DNA of 5,827 nucleotides from assembly GCA_003242275.1 (NCBI GenBank), contig QGUX01000220.1, positions 1-5,827 on the forward strand, written 5' to 3'. The notes beneath the pieces are model-generated. The model made no database searches and was not told the DNA's origin. It worked only from the letters and a program-made list of their open reading frames with translations. A program made the translations under genes and the position numbers. Below are positions 5,769 to 5,827 of the stretch, piece by piece (positions within the stretch are counted from its first letter, which is position 1; each line of letters opens with the position of its first letter). This DNA is from Pseudomonadota bacterium. GTDB taxonomy: Bacteria; Pseudomonadota; Gammaproteobacteria; Steroidobacterales; Steroidobacteraceae.

Positions 5769-5827
5769 GGGGGCGGGGGCGGGCGGGGGGGGCGGGCGCG
5801 CGGGGGGGGGGGGGGTGGGGTGGGGGG
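5769..5827. repeat. Poly-G low-complexity tail, likely sequencing artefact
   Basis: From about 5769 to the end the sequence is nearly all G with scattered C and two T, and it has no A. This is unlike the rest of the window, which has normal codon structure. Runs of G at the outer end of a contig are typical of low-signal read ends in two-colour chemistry. It should not be interpreted as biology, nor used to set the N-terminus of the adjacent metG-like frame. Confidence 0.8.

Noticed and set aside
1..5827. CRISPR arrays, tRNA or rRNA genes, transposases, phage or toxin-antitoxin genes
   Set aside because: No regularly spaced repeats, no cloverleaf or rRNA-like segments and no recognisable mobile-element proteins were seen on either strand.

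Overview
The window looks like an ordinary chromosomal contig from a high-GC proteobacterium. The best guess is a gammaproteobacterium of the Xanthomonadales/Chromatiales type. The reasons are strongly G/C-biased third codon positions throughout, a lipoyl-linker form of dihydrolipoyl dehydrogenase, an Nth that aligns residue for residue with the E. coli enzyme at its catalytic and cluster ligands, and a DUF1841 protein. Taxonomy is inferred from protein style only. Both ends of the window look damaged: the first ~50 bases are G/C homopolymer-rich, and the last ~60 bases are almost pure G. I read these as contig-end sequencing artefacts.

The left, rightward half has three genes. First is the E3 subunit of the pyruvate (or 2-oxoacid) dehydrogenase complex (2-1579). 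Its reading frame is open to the left edge and carries an Ala/Pro-rich linker of the kind that tethers an N-terminal lipoyl domain, so the gene is cut at its 5' end. After a 69-bp gap with a strong Shine-Dalgarno, a GTG-started ABC ATPase (1649-2611) overlaps by 4 bp (ATGA) with an ABC-2 permease (2608-3978). Together they form a NatA/NatB-type export pump of unknown substrate.

The right half reads leftward as a probable metG-nth-DUF1841-DUF2905 cluster: the C-terminal tRNA-binding domain of methionyl-tRNA synthetase (5397-5747, probably truncated by the contig end), endonuclease III (4744-5382, restarted here at a GTG), a DUF1841 protein (4204-4629) and a small two-helix DUF2905 membrane protein (3989-4195). 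The two halves converge with only 10 bp between stop codons. A perfect 8-bp-stem hairpin contains both stop codons and is a candidate bidirectional terminator.

There are no RNA genes, mobile elements, CRISPR arrays or phage genes that I can support. I found no convincing new multi-gene system. The points most worth a second look are the symmetric stop-codon hairpin, the triple HxxxH pattern in the uncharacterised DUF1841 protein, and the damaged contig ends that hide the true N-termini of two genes.
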